Shown here in pieces: positions 8,902-16,435 of a stretch of 64,000 nucleotides of DNA. Each line of letters starts with the position of its first letter. Position 1 is the first letter of the stretch. A model generated the notes under the pieces. The model ran no database searches and was not told where the DNA came from. It saw nothing but the letters and a program-made list of their open reading frames with translations. Both the position numbers and the translations under genes were made by a program. The stretch is from Treponema sp. (GTDB taxonomy: Bacteria > Spirochaetota > Spirochaetia > Treponematales > Treponemataceae). The stretch spans positions 1 through 64,000 of the forward strand of contig JAEEVR010000003.1 in the NCBI GenBank assembly GCA_016290995.1, in the 5' to 3' direction.

Positions 8902-9688
8902 AGATTTTCCTCACGATAGTTTGGATTTGTCCGCGCGCGACAATCACCGCGCCAGAAGCGGCGGCTCCGCCCTTTTTGGCCTTACAAGCGCTTTGCGTTT
9001 TGTCGCCCGCTCGCCACAAAACGCATGGGTGGCTTTTGGGCGTGATTTCGCTAAGGTCGTTTGAAATGACAAAGTCCGGCGGATTATTTTCGGCGAACAA
9101 TTTTTGAACGGCCTTCTCGCGCTCGGCCTCGCTCGCGTTGGACGTAAGCTTAAAGCCAACGACAACGGCGCTCTTGTTTTTCTTTTTTGCCAAGGCGGGA
9201 ATCTCCGCCAAAAGTTTTGGATTCAACTTTAAATTTACGCTTACGTTTTTAGCGCCGCTTATTTTTGAGACCCTTCCCGGCTTAAATTCTTTTCCGTCAA
9301 CCACAAGGCTTTGAACGCTGTAATCGCTTACCGCCGCCGCGTGGAAAATCAAGTCGTATTTGTTGGCCGAAAGTTCCGCGCGCAAAAGTTTTTGCAAGTC
9401 GGCGCATGAGTTGAAGTTTTTGACAGAGTCGCGGGCGGCGGCCCCGGCGGTTTTAGTTTTACAAACCGTTTCCGCTTTGCCGCCTGCAGTTTTGGCCTTG
9501 CCCTCAAGCTTCGGCTGGACCGCGCGCTCGGCCATAAGATAAGTGACAGCGGCGGCGGGATTTAAGGCCTTGATTACGCGAGCGATTAAAAGCGCCGTTT
9601 TTCCGCTTGAAGTGTTTGTGATCGCGCGAACGTCGTCGATTTTTTCAACGCAACCGCCGCCTGTAATCAAAACCCTAAACGCGCTCAT
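8885..9688 (-). CDS. coaB: Phosphopantothenate-cysteine ligase (stand-alone CoaB)
   Basis: A 267-aa protein corresponding to the C-terminal half of the usual CoaBC fusion. It couples 4'-phosphopantothenate to cysteine. Signature stretches are RVLITGGGCVEKIDDVR and NTSSGKTALLIARVI at the N-terminus, and AVVVGFKLTSN and NPPDFVISNDL in the C-terminal part. An Ala/Lys/Thr-rich insert at about residues 62-85 (KAKTAGG, KTKTAGAAA) resembles in DNA sequence a repeat found in other genes of the window. The ATG overlaps the coaC stop by 4 bp, so decarboxylase and ligase are made as separate coupled polypeptides. Confidence 0.92.
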   Translation of the reverse strand: MSAFRVLITGGGCVEKIDDVRAITNTSSGKTALLIARVIKALNPAAAVTYLMAERAVQPKLEGKAKTAGGKAETVCKTKTAGAAARDSVKNFNSCADLQKLLRAELSANKYDLIFHAAAVSDYSVQSLVVDGKEFKPGRVSKISGAKNVSVNLKLNPKLLAEIPALAKKKNKSAVVVGFKLTSNASEAEREKAVQKLFAENNPPDFVISNDLSEITPKSHPCVLWRAGDKTQSACKAKKGGAAASGAVIVARGQIQTIVRKIYAFNS

Positions 9689-10230
9689 TTCGTTCCCAAA
9701 ATTCCTTTCAAGAATTCAAAGGCTTCGGCTGGCTCCGGCAAACGGCCAACGCCGTCGTCGCCGCAAGCAAGGTGGCCCTGCCCGCTCTCCAAAATTCTTG
9801 CGCCCCAATCCTTTAGCGTTTGCAAAGATTTTTGCGTGGCCGGATGCAAGAGCATGTTGGAGTTCATAGCGGGCGAAATCGCGAAGGGCTTTTGAAAATT
9901 GTTGGCCAAGAAAAGCGCGCCCAAAAGGTTGTCGGCGATTCCCGCGGCCAGCTTGTTGATTGTGTCCGCGCTTGCCGGGTAGACAAAAATCGCGTCAGCC
10001 CATTTTTGGCTTAGCGTAATGTGCGCGATCGGCTCATTTTCGTTGGTCCACATATCGGTGTAAACCTTGCTTTTTGTAAGGCCTTCAAACGTCGCCTTAC
10101 CGACAAAGCGCAAGGCGTCCTCGGTTGCAACGACCTTCACTTCGTTTCCGTTCTTTACCAAAAGGCTCGCAAGCTCGGCGGCCTTGTAGCAAGAAATGGA
10201 GCCTGTAACGCACAATAAAATCTTAGACAT
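9685..10230 (-). CDS. coaC: Phosphopantothenoylcysteine decarboxylase (stand-alone CoaC)
   Basis: A 181-aa flavoprotein of the HFCD family that converts phosphopantothenoylcysteine to 4'-phosphopantetheine. The first ATG (10230) is chosen over an upstream TTG. Motifs: CVTGSISCYKAAELAS near the start (flavin/phosphate loop), ASADTINKLAAGIADNLL, PAMNSNML, and the substrate-recognition segment HLACGDDGVGRLPEP containing the catalytic-flap cysteine. It overlaps the end of panC by 8 bp and the start of coaB by 4 bp. Confidence 0.94.
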   Translation of the reverse strand: MSKILLCVTGSISCYKAAELASLLVKNGNEVKVVATEDALRFVGKATFEGLTKSKVYTDMWTNENEPIAHITLSQKWADAIFVYPASADTINKLAAGIADNLLGALFLANNFQKPFAISPAMNSNMLLHPATQKSLQTLKDWGARILESGQGHLACGDDGVGRLPEPAEAFEFLKGILGTK

Positions 10231-10975
10231 TGTCAATCAACCTCACGCCTTCCAAGAACGCGGCCGCGTACAAACGACCATCGTATTCCGTAACGTAATC
10301 CACGGTAAAGCCAGCGTCGGTCAAGGCTTTTTCCTTTTCCGCCACGCTGGATTTTTCCGCCAAAATTTTATGTAGCATCGGAGCCTTCTTTAGCCCCTCC
10401 GCGCTAAGCTTTCTGTTGCGGGAACTGATGGCCAATCCGTCTTCCTGGCGGACGATCGGACACGGAACGATGTTGATGTCCATAAAAAAGGCCTTTATCA
10501 TTTCGCGCAAAAGAACATATTGCTGAAAGTCCTTTTCGCCAAAGTAGGCGTTCTTGGGACGAACAATATTAAACAATTTCATAACGACGGTAAGAACGCC
10601 GTCAAAGTGGCCGGGTCTCTTTGCCCCGCAAAGAAGCTTTGAAAAATCGTTTTCAGTCACCTTGTACTTGTAGTCGTCGGGATACATTTCCGGGTACGTG
10701 GGAGCGAACAAAATGTCGCAGCCGTTTTTTTCAAGCAAGGCCTTGTCGTCGTCAAAGTTCGCCGGATAAGTGTTCAAATCGTTTTTGTCGTTGAACTGCG
10801 TCGGGTTAAGGTAAACGCTGACCACAGTAACGTCGTTGTTCTCGCGGCATTTTTTTACCAACGACATATGGCCTTGGTGAAGGCCGCCCATCGTGGGAAC
10901 AAAGCCGACAGATTTATCGGCGCCGATCTTGGCGCGCTCCTCTTTAAATTCTTTTACCGTTCGTATGATTTTCAT
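10223..10975 (-). CDS. panC: Pantothenate synthetase
   Basis: A 250-aa enzyme joining pantoate and beta-alanine with ATP. It shows GFVPTMGGLHQGHMSL (the HxGH nucleotide site), the LLCGAKRPGHFDGVLTVV substrate region, FGEKDFQQ and the KMSKS-like ISSRNRKLS loop. The ATG at 10975 lies 1 nt after the panB stop; an 11-residue upstream extension would overlap panB and is rejected. It sits between panB and coaC in the coenzyme A cluster. Confidence 0.96.
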   Translation of the reverse strand: MKIIRTVKEFKEERAKIGADKSVGFVPTMGGLHQGHMSLVKKCRENNDVTVVSVYLNPTQFNDKNDLNTYPANFDDDKALLEKNGCDILFAPTYPEMYPDDYKYKVTENDFSKLLCGAKRPGHFDGVLTVVMKLFNIVRPKNAYFGEKDFQQYVLLREMIKAFFMDINIVPCPIVRQEDGLAISSRNRKLSAEGLKKAPMLHKILAEKSSVAEKEKALTDAGFTVDYVTEYDGRLYAAAFLEGVRLIDNV

Positions 10976-10976
10976 T

Positions 10977-11729
10977 TTAGTTTTCCTTTGTGTCCTTATC
11001 GTAGTCATTCAGCGCGCCAAGAATCAAGTTCCAGCCGTCCATAAACTTATGCGCGAACTTGGGCGCGCCCTGCGTCATTCCCAATGCGTCCTGCAAAACC
11101 AAAACCTGGCCGTCGCAGTCGCGGCCGCTTCCGATTCCAATAGTAGGAATTGAAACGGCGTGGGTTATGCGGCTTGCCAAGTCTTCGGGAATGCATTCCA
11201 AAACGATTGCAAAGCAGCCGCATTTTTCGGCCAAAAGCGCCTCGTTGTAAATGCGCTCGGCCTCGCTGTCTGTCTTGCCCTGCTTTTTGTGGCCGCCCAT
11301 CGCGTTGAAAAATTGCGGGGTAAGGCCAAGGTGAGCCATGACCGGAATGCCCGAATCTACCAAATACTTTATCGTGTCGGCCTGCGTGTCGATGCGCTCA
11401 ATCTTAACGGCGTTGGCGCCGGCGGCAAGCAAGCGGCCCGCGCTCTCAACCGTGTCGGCCAAGGATTTTCGCGTGGCCAAAAACGGCATGTCGCCGACGA
11501 TGAATTTGTCGGTTCCCGCGCGGACGGCGGCCGTGTGGTCCACCATCATTTGCATCGTTCCGCAAACTGTTGTCGGCTTACCGTGCATTACCATCGAGCA
11601 AGAGTCGCCGATAAGAATGCAGTCAACGTTTGAGGCTCCTACGATTTTGGCAAAGGCCGCGTCGTAACATGTGATCATGGAAATTTTTTTGCCCTCTTTT
11701 TTGAAGGCGGGAAAGTCTAGAACTGTCAT
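10977..11729 (-). CDS. panB: 3-methyl-2-oxobutanoate hydroxymethyltransferase
   Basis: A 250-aa enzyme that adds a one-carbon unit from methylene-tetrahydrofolate to 2-oxoisovalerate, starting pantoate synthesis. Family sequences are ITCYDAAFAKI, DCILIGDSCSMVMHG, GDMPFLA and GSGRDCDGQVLVLQDALG. The ATG at 11729 is preceded by AAAGGACAGG; a 13-residue longer frame has no such site. It is the first gene of panB-panC-coaC-coaB-coaX-panD. PanE/IlvC activity for the intermediate reduction and CoaD/CoaE are not in the window. Confidence 0.95.
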   Translation of the reverse strand: MTVLDFPAFKKEGKKISMITCYDAAFAKIVGASNVDCILIGDSCSMVMHGKPTTVCGTMQMMVDHTAAVRAGTDKFIVGDMPFLATRKSLADTVESAGRLLAAGANAVKIERIDTQADTIKYLVDSGIPVMAHLGLTPQFFNAMGGHKKQGKTDSEAERIYNEALLAEKCGCFAIVLECIPEDLASRITHAVSIPTIGIGSGRDCDGQVLVLQDALGMTQGAPKFAHKFMDGWNLILGALNDYDKDTKEN

Positions 11730-11767
11730 AGTACCTGTCCTTTTAAAGTGATCAAGTCTGTACGACA

Positions 11768-11797
11768 ACTATAGCGGACTTTCCCGCCCTTTGTCAA
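11768..11797 (-). promoter_or_regulatory. Sigma-70 promoter for panB operon
   Basis: Minus strand TTGACA (11792-11797), 18-bp spacer, TATAGT (11768-11773). The -35 box overlaps the stop codon of the upstream gene. Confidence 0.7.
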
Positions 11798-12762
11798 GAT
11801 TTAGCGAAATCTTCGCCTTCGTCCGCGCAAAGAAGCTGCTCTCCAGACTTTTCAAGCTTTTTGGCGTAATTCAAAAAGACGCTTATTCTATAAGGCTTTA
11901 TCTTTAGAATCTTGGCCAAATCCTTGTTTTTGGGAGCCAACGTCATTTGGCAGCTTTGCAAAAGCTTGTTTTTGTTTTTCCAAGAATGGATTTGATAGTC
12001 CAGCTTTCTTTTTAGCAAAAGGAATTTTGAGCTTGAGGGATCGGTTCTAGAAAGCATCTCCCTGTACTTGCAAACAAAGCCCCAAGCCCTGTCGCGGCTG
12101 GCTTCCACCTTGGCCCGCTTTTCGCTCCGCTCCAACAAACTTTCCTTGATTTTTCGCATCGTCTTAAAAATACGCTCCTCGGAAAAGCCGCAATAACCGC
12201 TGATTTTTCCAAGGCTTGAATCGTCAATGTACCACGCCGACTTTAAGGCCAAGACAAAGGCAGCCCTCTTTTTGTAAAAGACTTCCTTTGGCTCAAGCAA
12301 ATTCTTTCGGCGGCCAAAGACCCGCTTAAAAATCAAGGGCTCTTCAAATTTTTCCGCGCGCGCGTCCCTTACCTTTAGGGCGCCGTCTTCCCGGCCCTGT
12401 CCCAAGCGGCCGTTCTTTTCAACCTCGATTTCGTAGATGCTCCTAAGATTTCTTTTTGTCGCCCGCTTGCTTGCCGTTTCCTCGTCCATTTTTCTTGACC
12501 AAGAAAGCCTGATTCCCGGAAGCGAATAAAAAAGATAGGCGCCCAAAGGCCCCAAGCGTTTGTTGTAGCGCTCAAGAATTCCCTTGAATTTGGGAATGGC
12601 GCTAAGCAAAAAGTCGCTTCGCTCGTCCTCGTCCATGTCAAGCAAATTAAAGCGGCCGGGATTTATGTACACTTGTTCAAGCATTTTCATCACAGCCTCT
12701 TCCTCGCTCAGCTTTCCTTGCTTCCACAATTCTGGAATCAAATCCAACTCGCAGTCTTCCAT
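11794..12762 (-). CDS. Uncharacterised 322-aa basic protein with possible HTH
   Basis: Family not recognised with confidence. The start ATG follows GAGGGGAAAAAGTT. The acidic N-terminus (about 1-60, LIPELWKQGKLSEEEAVMKM, then LDMDEDERSDFLLSAIPKFKG) followed by a helical GILERYNKRLGPLGAYLFYS stretch is reminiscent of a diverged sigma region-2-like fold. The middle is basic and rich in Arg/Lys. The C-terminus has NKDLAKILKIKPYRISVFLN, which could be a helix-turn-helix. No signal peptide or membrane segment. A sigma-like or DNA-binding regulator is one reading and is weak. The gene precedes panB on the same strand but panB has its own promoter. Confidence 0.6.
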   Translation of the reverse strand: MEDCELDLIPELWKQGKLSEEEAVMKMLEQVYINPGRFNLLDMDEDERSDFLLSAIPKFKGILERYNKRLGPLGAYLFYSLPGIRLSWSRKMDEETASKRATKRNLRSIYEIEVEKNGRLGQGREDGALKVRDARAEKFEEPLIFKRVFGRRKNLLEPKEVFYKKRAAFVLALKSAWYIDDSSLGKISGYCGFSEERIFKTMRKIKESLLERSEKRAKVEASRDRAWGFVCKYREMLSRTDPSSSKFLLLKRKLDYQIHSWKNKNKLLQSCQMTLAPKNKDLAKILKIKPYRISVFLNYAKKLEKSGEQLLCADEGEDFAKS

Positions 12763-12848
12763 AACTTTTTCCCCTCTAACATTTGATTAATATGAAGAAT
12801 TTGTAGCAAGAAGCGTGCCAAGTTCCACTTTTCCTTCAAAAGCCGCTC

Positions 12849-12877
12849 TTGTCTTAAGAGGGCCTTTGCGCTAGGAT
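12849..12877 (+). promoter_or_regulatory. Promoter for rdgB, predicted leaderless
   Basis: TTGTCT (12849-12854), 17-bp spacer, TAGGAT (12872-12877), then six bases to the rdgB ATG. A start point 6-7 nt after the -10 falls on the ATG itself. The purine-rich GATGAGGGC before the ATG could be read instead as a ribosome site, so this is less clear than at aroB or deoC. Confidence 0.45.
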
Positions 12878-12883
12878 GAGGGC

Positions 12884-13558
12884 ATGAAAATATATCTTGC
12901 CACAGGAAATTTGAACAAAAAACGCGAAATCAGCCAGGTTTTGCCGGATTTTGAGGTCGTTATTCCAAAAGAAATGGGAATCGACTTTGATCCCGAGGAA
13001 ACGGGAACGGATTTTTACCAAAATTCGATGATAAAGGCCCTGGACTTGTGGCGCAAAGCCCGATCGCTGGAAAAGGAGGCTCCCCTTGTGATGGCCGACG
13101 ACTCCGGCATTTGCGTTGACGCTTTGGACGGAGCGCCCGGCGTTTGGTCGGCGCGATACGCGGGGCCGGACTTTATGAAAGGAAAGCCCGACGGTAGCAA
13201 AATCAGCCAAGAGGAGCAAAACCGCTTTCTTATAGAACAAACCACGGCCGCGCTGGCCGCCGGAACGCCCAAAAACGGCTTTTTATACCAAAACGGCCCC
13301 CGCAGCTGCCACTATTCCTGCTCGATGGTCCTTTTGGTCAATCCCAGCCGCTTTTTTATCGCCCAAGAAACTATGGAAGGAAGCGTAATCGAGCGCATTG
13401 AGGACGCCCGCGGCTCCGGCGGCTTTGGCTACGACCCTATAATCTACTTACCGCAATACAAAAAGACGGTAGCGGAACTGTCTTCCGACGAAAAAAACGC
13501 CATCTCCCACCGCGGAAAAGCCACCCGCACGATACTGGAAATAATAAAAAAATTATAA
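12884..13558 (+). CDS. rdgB: Non-canonical purine NTP pyrophosphatase (RdgB/HAM1)
   Basis: A 224-aa house-cleaning enzyme that hydrolyses ITP, dITP and XTP to the monophosphates. It begins with LATGNLNKKREI (the family's T/S-x-N-xx-K nucleotide motif), contains VMADDSGICVDALDGAPGVWSARYAG (catalytic Asp and base-binding loop) and ends with the GGFGYDPI and SHRGKA motifs. It is about 25 residues longer than the E. coli enzyme, with extra sequence around residues 95-130. It is a single gene, followed by a large inverted repeat before the flagellin genes. Confidence 0.95.
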   Translation: MKIYLATGNLNKKREISQVLPDFEVVIPKEMGIDFDPEETGTDFYQNSMIKALDLWRKARSLEKEAPLVMADDSGICVDALDGAPGVWSARYAGPDFMKGKPDGSKISQEEQNRFLIEQTTAALAAGTPKNGFLYQNGPRSCHYSCSMVLLVNPSRFFIAQETMEGSVIERIEDARGSGGFGYDPIIYLPQYKKTVAELSSDEKNAISHRGKATRTILEIIKKL

Positions 13559-13560
13559 AT

Positions 13561-13637
13561 TGACAAAAAAGGCGGCAAAAAGCGGTTCCGCAATGACGCA
13601 GCCGCAACTGGGAGCGTTTTTTTCGCCTTTTTTGTCA
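13561..13637. terminator. 77-bp inverted repeat after rdgB, probable terminator
   Basis: Perfect 14-bp arms TGACAAAAAAGGCG (13561-13574) and CGCCTTTTTTGTCA (13624-13637) enclose 49 bases with smaller GCGG/CCGC stems; the right arm runs into a T-rich tract (TTTTTTT). It probably ends rdgB transcription, but the size and symmetry are also compatible with a small palindromic element. It lies within the 306-bp gap before the first flagellin gene. Confidence 0.55.
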
Positions 13638-13676
13638 TTTTTTTATATTTTTTTTCATTTTTTTTAAAAAAAACGT

Positions 13677-13704
13677 TAAAGTTTTTTAAAACCCCGTCCG
13701 AAAA
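13677..13704 (+). promoter_or_regulatory. Sigma-28-like flagellin promoter
   Basis: TAAAGTTT (13677-13684), 12-bp spacer, TCCGAAAA (13697-13704), compared with the sigma-28 (FliA) consensus TAAAGTTT-N11-GCCGATAA. The -35 half is perfect and the -10 half matches in six of eight positions. Predicted leader about 155 nt. Confidence 0.55.
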
Positions 13705-13731
13705 TAATTATGAAGAGTCATGAAGGGTAAG

Positions 13732-13745
13732 GTTCCGGACGGAAC
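13732..13745 (+). promoter_or_regulatory. flaB leader hairpin 1 (GGA loop)
   Basis: GTTCC-GGAC-GGAAC: a 5-bp stem presenting GGA in its loop, early in the first flagellin leader. Candidate CsrA contact. Confidence 0.45.
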
Positions 13746-13817
13746 TGACTTCAGACGAATCAGTATAAAACTGCGTGGATGTAGCCTTGTTATGCTGAAG
13801 CGCAATTTTATACTTTG

Positions 13818-13837
13818 GAGCAAAAAGGATTTTGCTC
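13818..13837 (+). promoter_or_regulatory. flaB leader hairpin 2 (AGGA loop), candidate CsrA site
   Basis: Perfect 8-bp stem GAGCAAAA (13818-13825) / TTTTGCTC (13830-13837) with tetraloop AGGA, lying 16 nt before the Shine-Dalgarno AGGAGG (13853-13858), which is itself a GGA motif. This is the arrangement expected for CsrA repression of flagellin translation; no csrA or fliW gene is in the window. Confidence 0.55.
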
Positions 13838-13864
13838 ATCGACATATTTCCAAGGAGGAAATCT

Positions 13865-14725
13865 ATGGTTATCAACCACAACATGTCAGCTATGTACGCC
13901 AATCGTCAACTCGGCGTAACGGGTCTTGGTCTCTCCAAAGACATGGAAAAACTCTCTTCAGGCGAAAGAATCAACCGCGCAGGCGACGACGCTTCTGGAC
14001 TTGCTGTATCTGAAAAGATGCGCGCCCAGATCCGCGGCTTGAACCAGGCTTCAGAGAACGCCCAGAACGGCATCAGCTTCATTCAGACAACTGAAGGATA
14101 CTTGCAGGAAACAACAGACATCATGCAGCGCATCCGCGAGCTTGCCGTACAGGCTTCTAACGGAATCTATTCCGACGAAGACCGCATGCAGATTCAGGTT
14201 GAAGTTAGCGCCCTTGTTTCTGAGGTAGACCGCATCGCTTCTAGCGCCCAGTTCAACGGCATGAACATGCTCACTGGCCGCTTTGCCCAGCCCATGGGAG
14301 AAAACACTGTAACAGGATCTATGTGGTTCCACATCGGCGCCAACATGGACCAGAGAATGCAGGTTTTCATCGGAACGATGACAGCGGAAGCTCTTGGCGT
14401 TCGCGAAATCGGAACTGGCGACAAGATCACCTTGGCCGCTCCGGATGACGCCAACCACGCTATCGGCGTAATCGACGAGGCCCTCAAGAGAATCAACAAG
14501 CAGCGCGCCGACCTTGGCGCCTATCAGAACCGCATGGAATACGCCGTTCGCGGCCTTGACATCGGCGCTGAGAACCTCCAGGCTTCTGAAAGCCGCATCC
14601 GCGACACAGACATGGCCAGCCAGATGGTTGAGTTCACAAAGAACTCTGTCCTCCAGCAGGCCGGAACTGCGATGTTGGCCCAGGCTAACACACAGAGCCA
14701 GAACGTCTTGTCTTTGTTGAGATAG
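13865..14725 (+). CDS. flaB: Flagellin, FlaB-type filament core protein (copy 1)
   Basis: A 286-aa flagellin. The ATG at 13865 follows CCAAGGAGGAAATCT; the longer upstream frame is rejected. The N-terminal D0/D1 helix ([38 protein letters not shown]) and C-terminal helix (QNVLSLLR) are complete, and the short variable centre is typical of spirochaete FlaB proteins, which assemble the periplasmic filament core without a classic cleaved signal peptide. It differs from the second copy mainly in residues 125-195. The central phrase [24 protein letters not shown] is family-typical. Transcription is probably by sigma-28, and translation may be controlled by the two leader hairpins. A terminator separates it from copy 2. 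Confidence 0.96.
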   Translation: MVINHNMSAMYANRQLGVTGLGLSKDMEKLSSGERINRAGDDASGLAVSEKMRAQIRGLNQASENAQNGISFIQTTEGYLQETTDIMQRIRELAVQASNGIYSDEDRMQIQVEVSALVSEVDRIASSAQFNGMNMLTGRFAQPMGENTVTGSMWFHIGANMDQRMQVFIGTMTAEALGVREIGTGDKITLAAPDDANHAIGVIDEALKRINKQRADLGAYQNRMEYAVRGLDIGAENLQASESRIRDTDMASQMVEFTKNSVLQQAGTAMLAQANTQSQNVLSLLR

Positions 14726-14751
14726 TCTGACAGCTTAGGCATACAGCATTA

Positions 14752-14803
14752 AGAGGAGGGGACGGACAGGGAAGCCGATTGATTTCCTTGCCCTCCCCTT
14801 TTC
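14752..14803 (+). terminator. Probable terminator after first flaB
   Basis: An imperfect hairpin: GAGGGG...AGGGAA pairs with TTTCCTTGCCCTCCCC and is followed by CCTTTTCTG. The T run is short. Confidence 0.55.
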
Positions 14804-14818
14804 TGCGTGTAAAAAGCC

Positions 14819-14847
14819 TTGACAAATCAACAAAATCGGACTAAAAT
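14819..14847 (+). promoter_or_regulatory. Sigma-70 promoter for second flaB
   Basis: TTGACA (14819-14824), 17-bp spacer, TAAAAT (14842-14847). Unlike copy 1 this looks like a housekeeping promoter and would give a leader of about 220 nt. The 347-bp gap between the flagellin genes is filled by this promoter and leader structures; no small gene is seen. Confidence 0.7.
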
Positions 14848-14921
14848 TGTAGTAACTATAGGCGCGTTTTCAACCGCGCTTTGATCTTTGACATATACAA
14901 GCCAGCCATGCGCTGTGAGCG

Positions 14922-14970
14922 GCGGCAGAAAAAAGTGTTTCGTAAAACGCGAAGCATTTTTTCCTGCCGC
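14922..14970 (+). promoter_or_regulatory. Long leader hairpin upstream of second flaB
   Basis: Arms GCGGCAGAAAAAAGTGTTTCG (14922-14942, split here as two blocks in the pairing) and CGAAGCATTTTTT-C-CTGCCGC (14950-14970) form about 20 pairs with two G.U wobbles, one bulge and loop TAAAACG. Further hairpins follow: TGCCGG/CCGGCA (about 14986-15007) and CATTAC-AAGAC-GTAATG (15029-15045), ending 15 nt before the ribosome site. The mRNA leader is therefore highly structured. Confidence 0.6.
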
Positions 14971-15072
14971 AATGGGGTTGAAACGTGCCGGGGGCGCATA
15001 AACCGGCATCGCCCGCGCGAACAGGACGCATTACAAGACGTAATGTAGTTTATAACACATGGAGGGCTTAAC

Positions 15073-15921
15073 ATGATTATTAACCACAACATGAGCGCTA
15101 TGTATGCTAATCGCACACTTGGCATGTCAAATGACGCTATCATGGGCAACATTGAAAAACTTAGCTCTGGCGAAAAGATCAATCGCGCCGGCGACGACGC
15201 TTCAGGATTGGCCGTATCTGAAAAGATGCGCAGCCAGGTCCGCGGCTTGAACCAGGCTAACAGAAACATCCAGAATGGTGTTTCATTCATTCAGGCTACA
15301 GAAGGATACTTGCAGGAAACTACAGACATCCTTCAGCGCATCCGCGAACTTTCAGTGCAGTCTGCCAACGGAATCTATTCCGACGAAGACCGCATGCAGA
15401 TTCAGGTAGAGGTTTCTCAGCTTGTTTCTGAAGTTGACCGCATCGCTAGCCAGGCTCAGTTCAATGGAATGAATATTCTTACAGGCGGCTTTGCCGAGAA
15501 TTCTGAAAGAGTAATGCAGTTCCAGATTGGCGCCAACATGGACCAGAACGCGAGAGTGTACATCGGCACAATGACAGCCCAGGCTCTTGGACTCAAGGGA
15601 TCACAGGGCACAGACGAGCAGGTAAGCATTTCTACACCTGACAGCGCCAACATGGCGATTGGTACAGTGGACGCCGCGCTTACAACTGTTAACAAGCAGC
15701 GCGCGGATTTGGGCGCTTACCAGAACCGCTTTGAAATGGCCTCTAACGGCGTACAAGTTGCTGCCGAAAACCTTCAGGCCGCCGAGTCTCGCATCCGCGA
15801 CACCGACATGGCTTCTGAAATGGTTGAGTATACACGCAACCAGATTCTCACACAGTCTGGAACCGCTATGCTCGCTCAGGCCAACTCACAGTCTCAGAAC
15901 GTTCTCGGATTGTTGAGATAG
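15073..15921 (+). CDS. flaB: Flagellin, FlaB-type filament core protein (copy 2)
   Basis: A 282-aa flagellin closely similar to copy 1 in both terminal helices ([46 protein letters not shown]) and different in the surface-exposed middle ([15 protein letters not shown] against the corresponding stretch of copy 1). Treponemes usually carry two or three FlaB proteins in one filament. The start follows ATGGAGGGCTTAAC. Its promoter is of the housekeeping type, its leader is structured, and an 8-bp hairpin follows the gene before flaG. The DNA shows more CAG and TCT codons and fewer of the AAA/GCC-heavy codons seen in its neighbours, consistent with high expression. Confidence 0.96.
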   Translation: MIINHNMSAMYANRTLGMSNDAIMGNIEKLSSGEKINRAGDDASGLAVSEKMRSQVRGLNQANRNIQNGVSFIQATEGYLQETTDILQRIRELSVQSANGIYSDEDRMQIQVEVSQLVSEVDRIASQAQFNGMNILTGGFAENSERVMQFQIGANMDQNARVYIGTMTAQALGLKGSQGTDEQVSISTPDSANMAIGTVDAALTTVNKQRADLGAYQNRFEMASNGVQVAAENLQAAESRIRDTDMASEMVEYTRNQILTQSGTAMLAQANSQSQNVLGLLR

Positions 15922-15981
15922 TCTAAATCGTAGTTGTTAAAGAGATTACTGGATGTCATCTTTTTGACAAATGCGTGGAAA

Positions 15982-16003
15982 AGGGAAGGCGCGCCCCTTC
16001 CCT
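15982..16003 (+). terminator. Hairpin between second flaB and flaG
   Basis: AGGGAAGG (15982-15989) pairs perfectly with CCTTCCCT (15996-16003), loop CGCGCC. It lacks a strong T run (TCTTCC, then ATTTTT), so partial termination or mRNA end protection is plausible, allowing read-through into flaG-fliD. Confidence 0.55.
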
Positions 16004-16030
16004 CTTCCTAATTTTTCAGGAGGAACGCCT

Positions 16031-16405
16031 ATGAATACGATCAGTAACATAGGGCAGTCTTTGGCAATGGATGGCCAAATGCGCTACAATTCCGTTCCTA
16101 TTAGTGCAGGTACAGGAAGTGTAGAACAAACTCTCAATATTGCGGACGGCGCCAGCGTCGTACAAAACATTGAGGCAAACATGGCCCAGACCAAAGCTGA
16201 CGTCCAGCAGCTCCAACAGCTGTCGGATCAAGTGATGGGACGCAGGCTTCAATTCTCTGTCAACAAAGAGTTGAACAGCGTTATAATTAGGGTGGTTGAC
16301 CCCAGCACCAACAAAGTGCTTAAGGAAATACCGTCCGAGGACATGCAGAGAATAAAAATCAACATGCGAAAGACCATGGGTCTTTTGTTTGATCAAATGA
16401 TTTAA
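16031..16405 (+). CDS. flaG: FlaG family flagellar protein
   Basis: A 124-aa protein; the ATG at 16031 follows TTTCAGGAGGAACGCCT. The C-terminal half has the FlaG signature: LQFSVNKELNSVIIRVVDPS then VLKEIPSEDMQRI. FlaG proteins affect filament length. It is placed between flaB and fliD as in many flagellates and probably shares transcription with fliD 30 nt downstream. Confidence 0.92.
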   Translation: MNTISNIGQSLAMDGQMRYNSVPISAGTGSVEQTLNIADGASVVQNIEANMAQTKADVQQLQQLSDQVMGRRLQFSVNKELNSVIIRVVDPSTNKVLKEIPSEDMQRIKINMRKTMGLLFDQMI

Positions 16406-16435
16406 AAACTCACATGGGATCATCATCGGGGTTAT

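Noticed and set aside
15964-15990. Possible promoter TTGACA before flaG
   Set aside because: No -10 box at 16-18 bp; the downstream bases form the AGGGAAGG hairpin instead.
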